The position numbers and the translations under genes were made by a program. This document shows positions 47,077 to 55,988 of a DNA stretch of 64,000 bases, in pieces (the first letter of the stretch is position 1; the number at the start of each line of letters is the position of its first letter). The stretch is from positions 108,143 through 172,142 of the forward strand of contig CANEUH010000004.1 of assembly GCA_947441615.1 (NCBI GenBank), written 5' to 3'. The DNA is from Bacteriovoracaceae bacterium. GTDB taxonomy: Bacteria > Bdellovibrionota > Bacteriovoracia > Bacteriovoracales > Bacteriovoracaceae. The notes under the pieces are model-generated. The model was not told the origin of the DNA. It made no database searches and saw nothing but the letters and a program-made list of their open reading frames with translations.

Positions 47077-47766
47077 ATGAAAAAGTCGTTTCTTACTCTT
47101 ATTCTCCTTCTTAATTCTCTAGTGGCACAAGCACACAGATTCAATTTGAATATGCCTTATAATGAAGGAATCGGTTACGGTTACAAGAATTGCTCACCTG
47201 CTCAGGAAAAAGAAATCTTCACTGCCGAAAAGGGTGCGGCGATTAGACTTAATAAAATTATTAGAAACTGGTCTCTGGCATCACTTGCAGAAGTGAGACA
47301 TGACTATGTGATAAAAGAGAAAAGAGTTTGGAAGAATTCTAATCCAAGTCACATGATGTATTTAAGCTATTGGCAAGAGATGGGAGAAACATTTGAAGAG
47401 ATGCGAGATAAATTTCACGAAGTTACTTTTGAATGTAAAACCTACCGTGAAAAACGTTGTCAAAATAATGAAGTCTTTGCTTATGTCCTTTTTTATTTTA
47501 ATTATGCCAAACCGGTCATCCATATTTGCCCAGCATTTTATGGAAAATCTCAAGAATCTCAAACGGGAACTCTTTTACATGAACTCTCTCACTACTCATC
47601 TTCAACTGAAGATTTGGCCTTAGAATGGCTTAATGGAAGCCATGTAGACCTTAGAAAGGCATCAAAAGATGCTTACCACATTGAAAATTTTGCAAATGAA
47701 GATGTTTCACAAGTTCTTAAAAGAATGGTGTGGAATTCTATCTGGCCAAAAGCGAGAAAACATTAA
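47077..47766 (+). CDS. Exported M35-like (aspzincin) metalloprotease
   Basis: 229 residues from the ATG at 47077 (a GTG six bases earlier is the alternative). Signal peptide KKSFLTLILLLNSLVAQA. The zinc motif HELSHYSSSTED (near 166) followed by DAYHIENFANE matches the deuterolysin/peptidyl-Lys endopeptidase clan, in which an aspartate after HExxH is the third ligand. Four or five cysteines suggest disulfides. A probable secreted protease; substrate unknown. Confidence 0.75.
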   Translation: MKKSFLTLILLLNSLVAQAHRFNLNMPYNEGIGYGYKNCSPAQEKEIFTAEKGAAIRLNKIIRNWSLASLAEVRHDYVIKEKRVWKNSNPSHMMYLSYWQEMGETFEEMRDKFHEVTFECKTYREKRCQNNEVFAYVLFYFNYAKPVIHICPAFYGKSQESQTGTLLHELSHYSSSTEDLALEWLNGSHVDLRKASKDAYHIENFANEDVSQVLKRMVWNSIWPKARKH

Positions 47767-47785
47767 CAGATTTTCAAGAAGTTAT

Positions 47786-47813
47786 GGTGCGTACCTTTGA
47801 TGGCCTACGCACC
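47786..47813. terminator. Hairpin behind the aspzincin gene
   Basis: GGTGCGTA (47786-47793) and TACGCACC (47806-47813), 12-base loop, 20 bases after the stop codon. There is no T-run on either strand, so it may stabilise mRNA or be a weak terminator. Confidence 0.4.
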
Positions 47814-47897
47814 AACCAATTAAGACTCTCTGCAAAAGAAATACCCTGCCTACTTTCCCTAATGAATCTTTATGCTAAACTGTGCATGAGGTTAAAA

Positions 47898-48293
47898 ATG
47901 AATAAACTTATCATCGGCTTTCTAGGTCTATCTTTGTCTTCGCTGGTTTTTGCCCAGGAGATTACGTGCTTAGATAAACTTCTTCCCTTTAACCGCCACT
48001 CTGGACTCCATCAGGTCACTAACGATGAGTGGTCCGATGGAAAAGAAACTTTGGATTCAGAAAGTGCTGCTAATGCCTTAAAGTTTCTCACAAACTCAAA
48101 ACTTCTTTGTAAAACAAACGAAGTCACTATCAAGGTTCAGCCAATTTGTTCGGCAACAATCGCGGATCTTCCTCAATCAAACACTTGCTTCACTTTTACA
48201 AACTTAGGCTATTTTGTGATTTCTCGCGACAATGCTAGAAATATCAATTTTATTTTTAGCCGCGATAAAAGATTTCAGGATAAAAAACCCTAG
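47898..48293 (+). CDS. Small exported protein, unknown function
   Basis: 131 residues from the ATG at 47898, chosen because GAGG stands seven bases upstream and because it gives a clean signal peptide (MNKLIIGFLGLSLSSLVFAQ); the frame is open further upstream but overlaps the aspzincin gene. Four or five cysteines (ITCLDK, LLCKT, PICSAT, NTCFTF) suggest two disulfides. The stop overlaps the end of the convergent GT9 gene by four bases. Not recognised. Confidence 0.7.
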   Translation: MNKLIIGFLGLSLSSLVFAQEITCLDKLLPFNRHSGLHQVTNDEWSDGKETLDSESAANALKFLTNSKLLCKTNEVTIKVQPICSATIADLPQSNTCFTFTNLGYFVISRDNARNINFIFSRDKRFQDKKP

Positions 48294-49285
48294 ATTTTAA
48301 AAAATTCTACAGCTCTCTTAAATACTTCAGTCATATTGAAAGTTGTTCTATCTTTAATCGTTTTTATTTCAGAAGAGTTCACAAGAGTTGGATTATTAAC
48401 ACCCATAATAGAAACTTCGGCCAAAAAATAAAATGGTCCTGTCCTTTGTGGATCCTCATTATCAAATAGGATAAGTGTATTCGCTCCTACATAAGTCGAT
48501 AAAGCTGCTGATGAACCCGAATAAGTTATCACTCCATTTGAAAATGAAAGCATTCTTCCTAGTTCAATCCAATCCTTATAGTAAAATACTTCATAAGTAT
48601 TTTTTGGTGAAAGCCTTTTTACGAAATTCTCCATGAGAAGCTTCACTTTATCCTGATCTTCTGAAGAGAAGAGAACGATCTTTTGCCCTTCAAAATGTGA
48701 AATAAGCTCAACCCACTCCCCTTCGATATCAATTCCCCGAAGAGGAGAAAGGTTAATCGCAATATAGGGTGATTTATCTTCAAACATCGGAGTCAGGGGT
48801 CTAGCGTGAACCTTCAATTTGTTATCATGATTTTTTTCAGTCATGAGATCAAAGAGTGTCATGTAATCTTCAACAACATGATGACCCTGAGGTCTTTTTA
48901 TTTTATGAGTAAGAACTAGCGTTTTCCAGTCGTCCGAAAACCCAACTCTTTTTTTTGCCCTTAGACCTAATCCTAGGCAGGCGTCAGGCAACGAATTGGT
49001 AAGGGAAACAAAAATATCCACGTTATAGATACTGGCATTGGCCGTATAAGGATGAACATCAAGTATCGACTTAATATCATCCTCATTAAAAAGATGATAG
49101 TACGCCTTAAACGGAAGAAGGTTTAGGACCTCTACTTCTTTTTTTGGGGTAATAAGATGGATATCTGCCTTCGGATAATACTCACTAATGGCATGCAAAA
49201 ATGGAAAAGTTAAAATGCGCTCATTGAGATCAAATGGAAGTTTGATGGCGATGACTCTGACTTCTTTTTCTGCGGTTTTTTCCAT
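48290..49285 (-). CDS. Glycosyltransferase family 9, heptosyltransferase-like
   Basis: 331 residues from the ATG at 49285, four bases behind the EI24 stop, with AGGA before it; a longer frame inside the upstream gene is unlikely. Two Rossmann-like halves: VRVIAIKLPFDLNERILTFPFL at the start (the GT9 L..GD..L region) and YIAINLSP, IVLFSSEDQDK, GVITYSGSSAALSTYVGANTLILFD in the second half, where ADP-heptose is bound in WaaC/WaaF. Likely adds a sugar to LPS core on the inner membrane's cytoplasmic face. Donor and acceptor not known. Confidence 0.8.
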   Translation of the reverse strand: MEKTAEKEVRVIAIKLPFDLNERILTFPFLHAISEYYPKADIHLITPKKEVEVLNLLPFKAYYHLFNEDDIKSILDVHPYTANASIYNVDIFVSLTNSLPDACLGLGLRAKKRVGFSDDWKTLVLTHKIKRPQGHHVVEDYMTLFDLMTEKNHDNKLKVHARPLTPMFEDKSPYIAINLSPLRGIDIEGEWVELISHFEGQKIVLFSSEDQDKVKLLMENFVKRLSPKNTYEVFYYKDWIELGRMLSFSNGVITYSGSSAALSTYVGANTLILFDNEDPQRTGPFYFLAEVSIMGVNNPTLVNSSEIKTIKDRTTFNMTEVFKRAVEFFKI

Positions 49286-49289
49286 TTTC

Positions 49290-50021
49290 CTAAACCAATT
49301 TTTTTTGGCGATAAAGCCATAAAACAGTGAAGTAGCTTGTGGCAAAGGCCGGAATAAGGGCATTCACAAGTGGGATGGCCACTAGTCCTAAAAAAATCGC
49401 CCCACTTAATGAGTAGGGAATAATATTTTTAACAATATCATTTAGGCACATCGTTAAGGGCATATTGTGGCGAGACCATGAATAATCAATGAATTGAACA
49501 GAAAGAAGAATAGCTATCAATAAGACGGCAATAGGATAAAAAGGTGGAAACAAATTTAAAAGGAAAGCAACGCCAGCAGCGAGAAGTAAGAGGCTAAACT
49601 TTTTTATTTCATTGATCAAAGTCGCCTTCATCGAATTTTTTACCGCCAGGATGGCGTGATTTTGATCCTCATCCATAGCAATTCTCTGGGTTAGTTTTTG
49701 CTCAATACGTGATGACAAGAGTGAATTAAATGGGGCAGAGATGATTCCTACAACGATCACAAAAGTCCAGCTCATAACAAAGAATAAAAAAATTACTAAT
49801 ACAGCTGTAAGAATCTTTGCGAGGATAGTCGCTTGATCAGCAGTGTAGATATAACCTTTAAAAAAACTAACTAGCTGATACGAATTGGTATAGATGAAAA
49901 AAATCATCATAAAATAGATAGCAAGGGCCATGATAGATGGAATCACCGATAAGACAAAATTTATCGGATCCGTTAAAATCATTTTAAGCGCCAGCGGAAA
50001 GGACCGGATGATGTCTTTCAT
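49290..50021 (-). CDS. EI24/CysZ-family membrane protein
   Basis: 243 residues with about six hydrophobic helices: MKDIIRSFPLALKMILTDPINF starts the family domain, and MSWTFVIVVGIISAPFNSLLSSRIE is the conserved core. E. coli CysZ is a sulfate channel; many EI24 proteins in other bacteria have no known cargo. It ends four bases before the GT9 start and follows the lipoprotein gene by 29 bases on the same strand. Confidence 0.75.
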   Translation of the reverse strand: MKDIIRSFPLALKMILTDPINFVLSVIPSIMALAIYFMMIFFIYTNSYQLVSFFKGYIYTADQATILAKILTAVLVIFLFFVMSWTFVIVVGIISAPFNSLLSSRIEQKLTQRIAMDEDQNHAILAVKNSMKATLINEIKKFSLLLLAAGVAFLLNLFPPFYPIAVLLIAILLSVQFIDYSWSRHNMPLTMCLNDIVKNIIPYSLSGAIFLGLVAIPLVNALIPAFATSYFTVLWLYRQKKLV

Positions 50022-50050
50022 AAAATATCCCCTAATCTAGAAATATTCTA

Positions 50051-50842
50051 TTAAGGGAAGTAAGCTTTGACAAAATCTAGCCCACCCCGCTCATCCCGGA
50101 TGACTGCGATGGTGAGAGTACTTGCAGTATCCCCTTGGTACTCGACCACTTCATCAATTTTTGCCTTTGGAAGATCAAACTTGCCTGAATTAGTATACCA
50201 AGCGATCTCATATTTTTCCGAGAGAGTTTCCTTCGAGCCATCGACATTCATCACTTCATAAGTTTCAGCTGGAGCAGTTGTCACAGAAAGGTTGTCTCCA
50301 TCATTCGGAGCACTCGCGATGACTTGGTTATTAAGGAGGATCGCACTTCCTGTTGGAACAGTATTTCGAGCTCTCGTTCCATCAGTGGCCACAATTCGTT
50401 TATAAGCGCTGTGGTTTACACCGTTAACTGTAAAATTAATAATCACAATGACGGCGACGCCATTAAATTTTTCTAACGTGGATCTTCCGTCTAGTATTGT
50501 TGCAGGAACATTCACTGACAAATTTGGTCCAAGCCCAACTCTGCCTGGTATTGCATTAAGGTTGATAGTAAAACTTGTAGGGCCATTTATCGGACTATCA
50601 CAACTTGCTTCTGCCCCTCGAGAAATCCCTGGATCGATGCAAGTTATATAGTTTCCAATAATTGAATTTTCAGTCCCATTAACATCTGCAATGAGGGCAT
50701 TCACAGTGACTGTCGCTGGTGCCGCAACCTCGGAATTATCCGCCACAATTCCCAGAATCCTAAAGCCCTCAAGCTTTTCCACTTTCCTGAAGCCATCATC
50801 CCCACAAGAGATACAAAGAAGAATGAAGAGTAAGTATTTCAT
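50051..50842 (-). CDS. Lipoprotein paired with a TonB-dependent receptor
   Basis: 263 residues. Short signal with a probable lipidated cysteine (CISCGDD, cysteine 13). The body has Ig-like beta segments (APATVTVNALIADVNG, GVAVIVIINFTVNGVNH, YEIAWYTNSGKFDLPKA). The gene begins at the base after the receptor stop, so it belongs to the same operon, and its product is probably an outer-membrane partner of the receptor that helps to capture the ligand. Family not known. Confidence 0.75.
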   Translation of the reverse strand: MKYLLFILLCISCGDDGFRKVEKLEGFRILGIVADNSEVAAPATVTVNALIADVNGTENSIIGNYITCIDPGISRGAEASCDSPINGPTSFTINLNAIPGRVGLGPNLSVNVPATILDGRSTLEKFNGVAVIVIINFTVNGVNHSAYKRIVATDGTRARNTVPTGSAILLNNQVIASAPNDGDNLSVTTAPAETYEVMNVDGSKETLSEKYEIAWYTNSGKFDLPKAKIDEVVEYQGDTASTLTIAVIRDERGGLDFVKAYFP

Positions 50843-53044
50843 TTAGAATTCTCCTTTCACGCCAAAGGTCGGAAGGATAGGAAGGCCTCTGACCTTTGTT
50901 TTTTGGCTGTAGTCATAGGAATACTGAATATTCTGGGAGTTTTTAGCATTATAAAGATTCTGAATGTCCACATAGGCCGTCAGAATCCACGTATCATAAA
51001 TAAACTTTCGATCAATCCTAATATCAAGCTGATTAAAAGCATCAAATCTCTGTGAATAAATTCTTCCAATCAGAGGAACATACACATCATTATCAGAGTC
51101 ATAGGTGGAAGACGTTACAGGAGTGTAAGGAAGACCACTCACTAAGCGAAAGCGTCCGGAGTAAGTCCATTTCTCTTTGTTATAAGAACCAATGAGATTT
51201 AAATTATGATTTTGGTCAAACTCAGAAGGTTGGGTTCCGAATCCAGGTATTCTTCTGTCACTTTTTAAATAGGTGTACACTAGCTGGCCACTCCATTCAT
51301 CTTTTCGATACTTCGCCTGAATTTCACTTCCGTAGATTTGTCCAGTACCAGCGTTCGAGTAATTTTTCACCGTATCAGGCACAACTTGATTTTGAAGATT
51401 CTTATAGAAATAATTATTGGTGAGCTCCACTCCTTGAGTGCCTTCTTTTCTAAAATCTTTTTTGAAACCAACGACATAGTGGTAGGCATAAGGACTTTTA
51501 ATATTCTTATTACCATATTCTTTCGAGCTCTCCTGCGGCTGAGGAGCTTGAACATATTTACCAACAGAACTTCTTAACTGAAGGCTTGAGTCCCACTGAT
51601 ACCTTAATTGAAGCCTTGGCTGAATTTCACTCTCCTCGGTAATTGAAAAATAATCAAAACGAAGATTAGGGAGATAAGTCCATTTTGAATCTGCGCTCGA
51701 TTTAATTTCCTGCCGAAGATAAGCCCCAAACTGACCATCATTGCCCACAGTATCAAATTTCTTATTTTCACCAACAGAGAAGGGAGTACTGACACCTCCT
51801 ACAGTGTAACGAGTCGGAAGATTGATCCGAACTTTACTGTAGTCAAAACTATTATCTAAACCGAGATAAGTTTTGTACGTCTCGGACCATTCGTTTTGAA
51901 GTTCCGAGCGCTGAGAGATGACATCACTTTGAACCTCTAGGTAGCGTCCAGAAATATTCACGAGTATATTGTCACGACCGATCGAAAGAGAATTCTCCAT
52001 TCTGGTTTTCTCATTAATTCTCGTCGTCACTTGAGGGATAAATCGAAAGAACTCCGTTCGGTTATAAAAATCACCCCTAAGACCCGGATCATTAGCGGGT
52101 GCTTTATTAAAAACTAATTCAAGTTCATCACGACTAAATACAAATGTAGATTTAAAATCATTCTTCTCATCTATTTTTCTGCGGTAAATTCCAGTGAGAT
52201 CATAATAAGTAGGAGCTGCCGTAAGCTCAAGATCCTCATTCTCTTTGGCCACTGCTTTTAAAACTTGTCCGATGTAACTATAGCGACCACCAATTAAGAA
52301 GGAGGACTTCTCATCAATGGGTCCCTCGACTAGACCACCAGTATTAAGAAGATCCACATAGGCCATCCCATGAAGACGATCTTCTTTAGGAGATTTAGTC
52401 GTAAGACCAATAATCCCACCAATCGCTCGAGAGTATTCTGGCCCATACCCAGCTGGTAGAAGATCCACTCTCTCCACGGCTTCCGGGATGATAACACTTG
52501 AGAGTCCACCAAAGTGAAAAACAATCGGAACACGGTGACCGTTGATGAGATAACCCGTATCATCTGGACTTGCACCTTGAACAATAATCTGAGCAGACGC
52601 CCCGTTGGTGGCGACACCAGGAAGATTTTGAGCGGCCCTCACCGGATCTCCACCAAATGAGCCAGGGGCCTTCATAAATTCTTCTTGAGTCAAAGTTTGG
52701 GCCTGGTCATCACGTTTAACAACTCTACTGGTTACAGTCGTTTCAAAACTTGTGTACGAAACTTTCTCTAGGTAAAGATTGAGTGACTGGGACTTATTAC
52801 AGATATTAAGTTTTGAGTATTTTTGATATCCAGTAAGGTTGACAATAAGTTCACACTCACCTTCCGGAATATTTTCAAATTTAAATTCACCATTTTCTAA
52901 AGTTGTGACTTTTAATTTATGAGGAAGGAGAAACAAATTAACGTCTTTAAGTGGTTTTCTTGTTCCACGCTCCAAGAGTTTTCCCTCAATTTTAATATCT
53001 GCGAATACAGAGAGAGAAAGAAGAAAAAAAATCCACTGAATCAT
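50843..53044 (-). CDS. TonB-dependent outer-membrane receptor with carboxypeptidase-like N-domain
   Basis: 733 residues, signal peptide, then a CarboxypepD regulatory-like domain (about 20-85: GKLLERGTRKPLKDVNLFLL, NGEFKFENIPEGE), the plug (about 120-215: RAAQNLPGVATNGASAQIIVQ, DDTGYLINGHRVPI, EAVERVDLLPAGYGPEYSRA) and a 22-strand-type barrel to the end. It would import a bulky nutrient using energy from TonB-ExbBD. All energising genes are in the same operon upstream. Ligand unknown; no iron-regulator site is evident. Confidence 0.9.
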   Translation of the reverse strand: MIQWIFFLLSLSVFADIKIEGKLLERGTRKPLKDVNLFLLPHKLKVTTLENGEFKFENIPEGECELIVNLTGYQKYSKLNICNKSQSLNLYLEKVSYTSFETTVTSRVVKRDDQAQTLTQEEFMKAPGSFGGDPVRAAQNLPGVATNGASAQIIVQGASPDDTGYLINGHRVPIVFHFGGLSSVIIPEAVERVDLLPAGYGPEYSRAIGGIIGLTTKSPKEDRLHGMAYVDLLNTGGLVEGPIDEKSSFLIGGRYSYIGQVLKAVAKENEDLELTAAPTYYDLTGIYRRKIDEKNDFKSTFVFSRDELELVFNKAPANDPGLRGDFYNRTEFFRFIPQVTTRINEKTRMENSLSIGRDNILVNISGRYLEVQSDVISQRSELQNEWSETYKTYLGLDNSFDYSKVRINLPTRYTVGGVSTPFSVGENKKFDTVGNDGQFGAYLRQEIKSSADSKWTYLPNLRFDYFSITEESEIQPRLQLRYQWDSSLQLRSSVGKYVQAPQPQESSKEYGNKNIKSPYAYHYVVGFKKDFRKEGTQGVELTNNYFYKNLQNQVVPDTVKNYSNAGTGQIYGSEIQAKYRKDEWSGQLVYTYLKSDRRIPGFGTQPSEFDQNHNLNLIGSYNKEKWTYSGRFRLVSGLPYTPVTSSTYDSDNDVYVPLIGRIYSQRFDAFNQLDIRIDRKFIYDTWILTAYVDIQNLYNAKNSQNIQYSYDYSQKTKVRGLPILPTFGVKGEF

Positions 53045-53703
53045 CAGTACTCCAATAAAAACTTTAATGAATAACGGATTCTAACTGCTACCGGTTTCCC
53101 ATCAACTCTCGCTGGCTTAAATAAGAACTTTTTCATAGCGATCAGGGCTTCATTTCTAAACACACTCTCGCCTTCAATCACTGAAACTTGTCTCACTTTC
53201 CCCTGATCATCAATAAGAACATCCAAAACAACTGTTCCTTCAAGTTCTCTTTCTTTTGCTTCCTTAGGGTAATTTGGTCTCACCTCAGATAGAACCCTCG
53301 GCATCTCAGAAACGAGATACTCTTCTGTTGGAGTCGGAAGTGAATCAGCATCAGAATCTAATAGTGTCGTTTTATCGGCTTCCTTGGCGAGTGTGTTTCC
53401 CTTCTTCGCCTCTACCCCCTCACTTCCTAGAGACTCGTCAGTGTAGGAAGACCGCGAGGCCCCAAAGACTTCACGAGTGGGTTTGGAATCCGGAATGGGT
53501 TCATTGACTGATTTCAAAACGACTTTAGGCTTTTGAGAAACCTCAGCAATATTTTGAATCTCTTTGGGTTCATTCACAACAACAGGAATTTCAAAACTTT
53601 CTTTCTCGGGAACTTTAATCAACGTTATAACGAGAAACGCCAGCACCAAGGAGAGATGTAAAAGAATAGATAATGACCATGGTCTATTCAGCTCTTTTAG
53701 CAT
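53044..53703 (-). CDS. tonB: TonB energy-transducing protein
   Basis: 219 residues: N-terminal membrane helix (LLHLSLVLAFLVITLIKV), a periplasmic linker with few prolines, and the TonB C-terminal domain (about 130-219: RPNYPKEAKERELEGTVVLDV, VSVIEGESVFRNEALIAMK, VRIRYSLKFLLEY). It carries energy from ExbBD to the receptor encoded next. Abuts exbD at its start and shares one base with the receptor gene. Confidence 0.9.
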   Translation of the reverse strand: MLKELNRPWSLSILLHLSLVLAFLVITLIKVPEKESFEIPVVVNEPKEIQNIAEVSQKPKVVLKSVNEPIPDSKPTREVFGASRSSYTDESLGSEGVEAKKGNTLAKEADKTTLLDSDADSLPTPTEEYLVSEMPRVLSEVRPNYPKEAKERELEGTVVLDVLIDDQGKVRQVSVIEGESVFRNEALIAMKKFLFKPARVDGKPVAVRIRYSLKFLLEY

Positions 53704-54123
53704 TTATTTTTGATCCTTAATTTTCTCTACCTGAAGTGCAAAGCGATTAAGATTGTTTCTCTTTAGTAGATCAATAAACCGCACGACATCTCCGTGCCGA
53801 GAATCCGTATCAGCACTAATAAGAAAATTCGTCTCAGGAGCTGACGCTGAAATCTTTTTTAATTCTTCGATAAGCCCGTCTTGAGAGAGGAGTCTTCCAC
53901 TTAAAACAACTTGTCCCTCTTTAGTAATGGCGACCCCAATGGTTGTGGCCTTAGTGGTGATATCAGAAGTTAGGGTTTTTGGAAGATTTACCTTAAGACT
54001 CTCTTTCAGCATCACTGGAGCAGTCACCATAAAAATCACGAGAAGAACGAGGACAACGTCCACAAACGGAGTGATATTAATATCGTTAATTCCCTCATCA
54101 TCAAGATCAAATTTTCCGGCCAT
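53704..54123 (-). CDS. exbD: ExbD/TolR-family protein of the TonB system
   Basis: 139 residues: cytoplasmic start with INDINITPFVDVVLVLLVIF, whose aspartate in the helix carries protons, then a periplasmic domain (KTLTSDITTKATTIGVAI and on). Sits between exbB and tonB with two bases or none to spare on either side, in the classic order. Clearly distinct from the two stator TolR-like proteins near 19 kb. Confidence 0.92.
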   Translation of the reverse strand: MAGKFDLDDEGINDINITPFVDVVLVLLVIFMVTAPVMLKESLKVNLPKTLTSDITTKATTIGVAITKEGQVVLSGRLLSQDGLIEELKKISASAPETNFLISADTDSRHGDVVRFIDLLKRNNLNRFALQVEKIKDQK

Positions 54124-54125
54124 CT

Positions 54126-54692
54126 TTAATCCTTGTAAGCGATATAGAGATCCTTAAGACTTTGAGCATCTGAAAGGATGAGTTTTACTTTACGTCCAAA
54201 ATAGTTGTAACCCACAACTGCTGGGATCGCGACGACAAGACCCACGGCCGTTAAAATCAATGCTTCAGCAAGAGAGAACATGACGGTATTCGTACTTCCC
54301 GTTCCACGAGATAACTCTCCAAAACTCACAATAATTCCTAAGATAGTTCCCAAGAGCCCAACAAAGGGAGTCGTTGATCCAAGAGTTCCTAAAATGGGCA
54401 ATCCTTTTTCTAGTTCTTTTCTTTTTTCAAAACTATAAGCATCAAAAGCTTTATCGATATATTCTGAATTTTTTAAATTTTTCATCTCAATGAAAAAATC
54501 ACTAAAAAAATGAGTTGAAGAAAAATTAAAATTTTTATTTTTAATTTTCTGACGGAGCTCATCTACCGGAAACATAAACTCTTTAAAAAAACGTCGACGA
54601 TCAATCATGATCTTTACTGACCAAAGTGAAAGAAAAATAAGAAGTAATAAAATGAGACGTGATGACCACTCGACAACAGACAACCAAAGCAT
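54126..54692 (-). CDS. exbB: ExbB/TolQ-family protein of the TonB system
   Basis: 188 residues, three membrane helices; TTPFVGLLGTILGIIVSFGEL and AEALILTAVGLVVAIPAVVGY are the family signature around the proton path. First gene of exbB-exbD-tonB-receptor-lipoprotein, with a promoter 28 bases ahead of its start and GGGAG before the ATG. Shorter than E. coli ExbB (244), mostly in the N-terminal part. Confidence 0.92.
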   Translation of the reverse strand: MLWLSVVEWSSRLILLLLIFLSLWSVKIMIDRRRFFKEFMFPVDELRQKIKNKNFNFSSTHFFSDFFIEMKNLKNSEYIDKAFDAYSFEKRKELEKGLPILGTLGSTTPFVGLLGTILGIIVSFGELSRGTGSTNTVMFSLAEALILTAVGLVVAIPAVVGYNYFGRKVKLILSDAQSLKDLYIAYKD

Positions 54693-54719
54693 AAAATTCT
54701 CCCTATTAAATCTTTAGAG

Positions 54720-54749
54720 ATCTTAGAATTGAGAACACCCATCTGTCAG
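54720..54749 (-). promoter_or_regulatory. exbB: Promoter of the exbB-tonB operon
   Basis: On the minus strand CTGACA (54744-54749) and TAAGAT (54720-54725), each one mismatch from consensus, separated by 18 bases. Start of transcription near 54713. Confidence 0.55.
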
Positions 54750-54755
54750 TATGAT

Positions 54756-55148
54756 TTAAGTTGGAAAAGACTTGAACCGAAACTCAAAAAGTTCTTTAAA
54801 GTCCGATAATTGGGACTCATCTCCCAAGGGAATTCTTGCGACAATATCTTCAAGCTCCTGCCAATCAAGAGACTTGAAGGCGAGATCACTTAAAAGATGC
54901 ATATCCCGGCACCGTTTAAATTTTTCACGGGCCTTAGTGATCATGCCCTGACAGCCAATGAGATTTCCATTTCGGTAATGGATACAAGCGGCGGCCACTT
55001 GAATGACCGCCCAGTAAATATTTCTGATAGGATCTTGGCGATCCTCCATCCAAACATCTTCGAGGGCCTCATGGCACTCCCAGTATTTCTGCTCGTTAAA
55101 AAGCTTAATACCTAGGTGCATTTTTTCTAAATGCTCCTGATCAAACAT
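54756..55148 (-). CDS. DUF309 protein
   Basis: 130 residues, cytoplasmic, all-helical. LFNEQKYWECHEALEDVW near 15-33 and the YWAVIQVAAACIHYRNGN region are the DUF309 signature; conserved histidine and glutamates could bind a metal, but no activity is known for the family. It begins at the base after the fabI stop and is co-transcribed with it. Confidence 0.85.
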   Translation of the reverse strand: MFDQEHLEKMHLGIKLFNEQKYWECHEALEDVWMEDRQDPIRNIYWAVIQVAAACIHYRNGNLIGCQGMITKAREKFKRCRDMHLLSDLAFKSLDWQELEDIVARIPLGDESQLSDFKELFEFRFKSFPT

Positions 55149-55919
55149 TTAGAAACCGCCAAGAATATTTAATCCTGAATCCACATAAAGAACTTGTCCA
55201 GTGACTCCGCCAGATAAAGATGAAGCGAGATAAACCGCAGCTCCACCGCAATCCTCAGGCGTGACATTCTTTTTCATCGGGGAGATTTCTTCCACTTGAG
55301 AAAGTAATGTTCTAAAGCCAGCTATTCCAGATGCAGCTAGAGTTTTAATGGGACCAGCCGAGATACAGTTAACCTTAATTCCGCGAGGGCCAAGATCATA
55401 GGCCAGATAACGAGTCGAAGCTTCTAGAGCTGCCTTCGCTACACCCATGACGTTATAGTTTTTGACCACTTTTTGCGAACCATAATAAGTCATGCTGATA
55501 ATAGAACCATTATCGTTCAATAATTCATGTAATGAATCAGTGATTCCAACTAATGAAAAAGCAGAAATATCACAGGCCATGGCAAAACCTTTGCGACTGG
55601 TGTGAAGAAACTCTCGAGAAAGATCTTCTTTATCTGCGAAAGCTAGCGAGTGAACAATGATATCGAATTTTCCCCAGTTCTTTTGAACTGTTTCTTTCAT
55701 CGCCGGATAGTGAGCATCATTAGTCACATCCATTTCAAAAACAAAATCAGCTCCAATTTCAGCGGCGAGAGGTTCAACACGCTTTTTAATAGCATCATTC
55801 ATATAGGAAAGGGCAATCGAAGCCCCTTGTTCTTTAAACGCTTTCGTTATTCCCCAGGCAATAGAGCGATCGTTCGCTAAACCCAGGATAAGTGCTTTTT
55901 TCCCTTCGAGTAGTTTCAT
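55149..55919 (-). CDS. fabI: Enoyl-[acyl-carrier-protein] reductase (NADH)
   Basis: Last step of the fatty-acid elongation cycle, cytoplasmic tetramer. 256 residues from the ATG at 55919, which has GAGGAT six bases upstream and is preferred to 55949 by family length. LLEGKKALILGLANDRSIAWGI binds NADH; the active-site tyrosine and lysine are in YYGSQKVVKNYNVMGVAKAA. The end VDSGLNILGG is typical. This is the target of triclosan-type inhibitors. Confidence 0.96.
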   Translation of the reverse strand: MKLLEGKKALILGLANDRSIAWGITKAFKEQGASIALSYMNDAIKKRVEPLAAEIGADFVFEMDVTNDAHYPAMKETVQKNWGKFDIIVHSLAFADKEDLSREFLHTSRKGFAMACDISAFSLVGITDSLHELLNDNGSIISMTYYGSQKVVKNYNVMGVAKAALEASTRYLAYDLGPRGIKVNCISAGPIKTLAASGIAGFRTLLSQVEEISPMKKNVTPEDCGGAAVYLASSLSGGVTGQVLYVDSGLNILGGF

Positions 55920-55988
55920 AAGTATCCTCACTTTTTGGTGACAATACACTACCCAAGGGACATCAGGGTTTCAAGAATTTGCAGTGGG

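Noticed and set aside
51338..52617. Frames on either strand inside the TonB-dependent receptor gene
   Set aside because: Out-of-frame readings of the barrel coding region.
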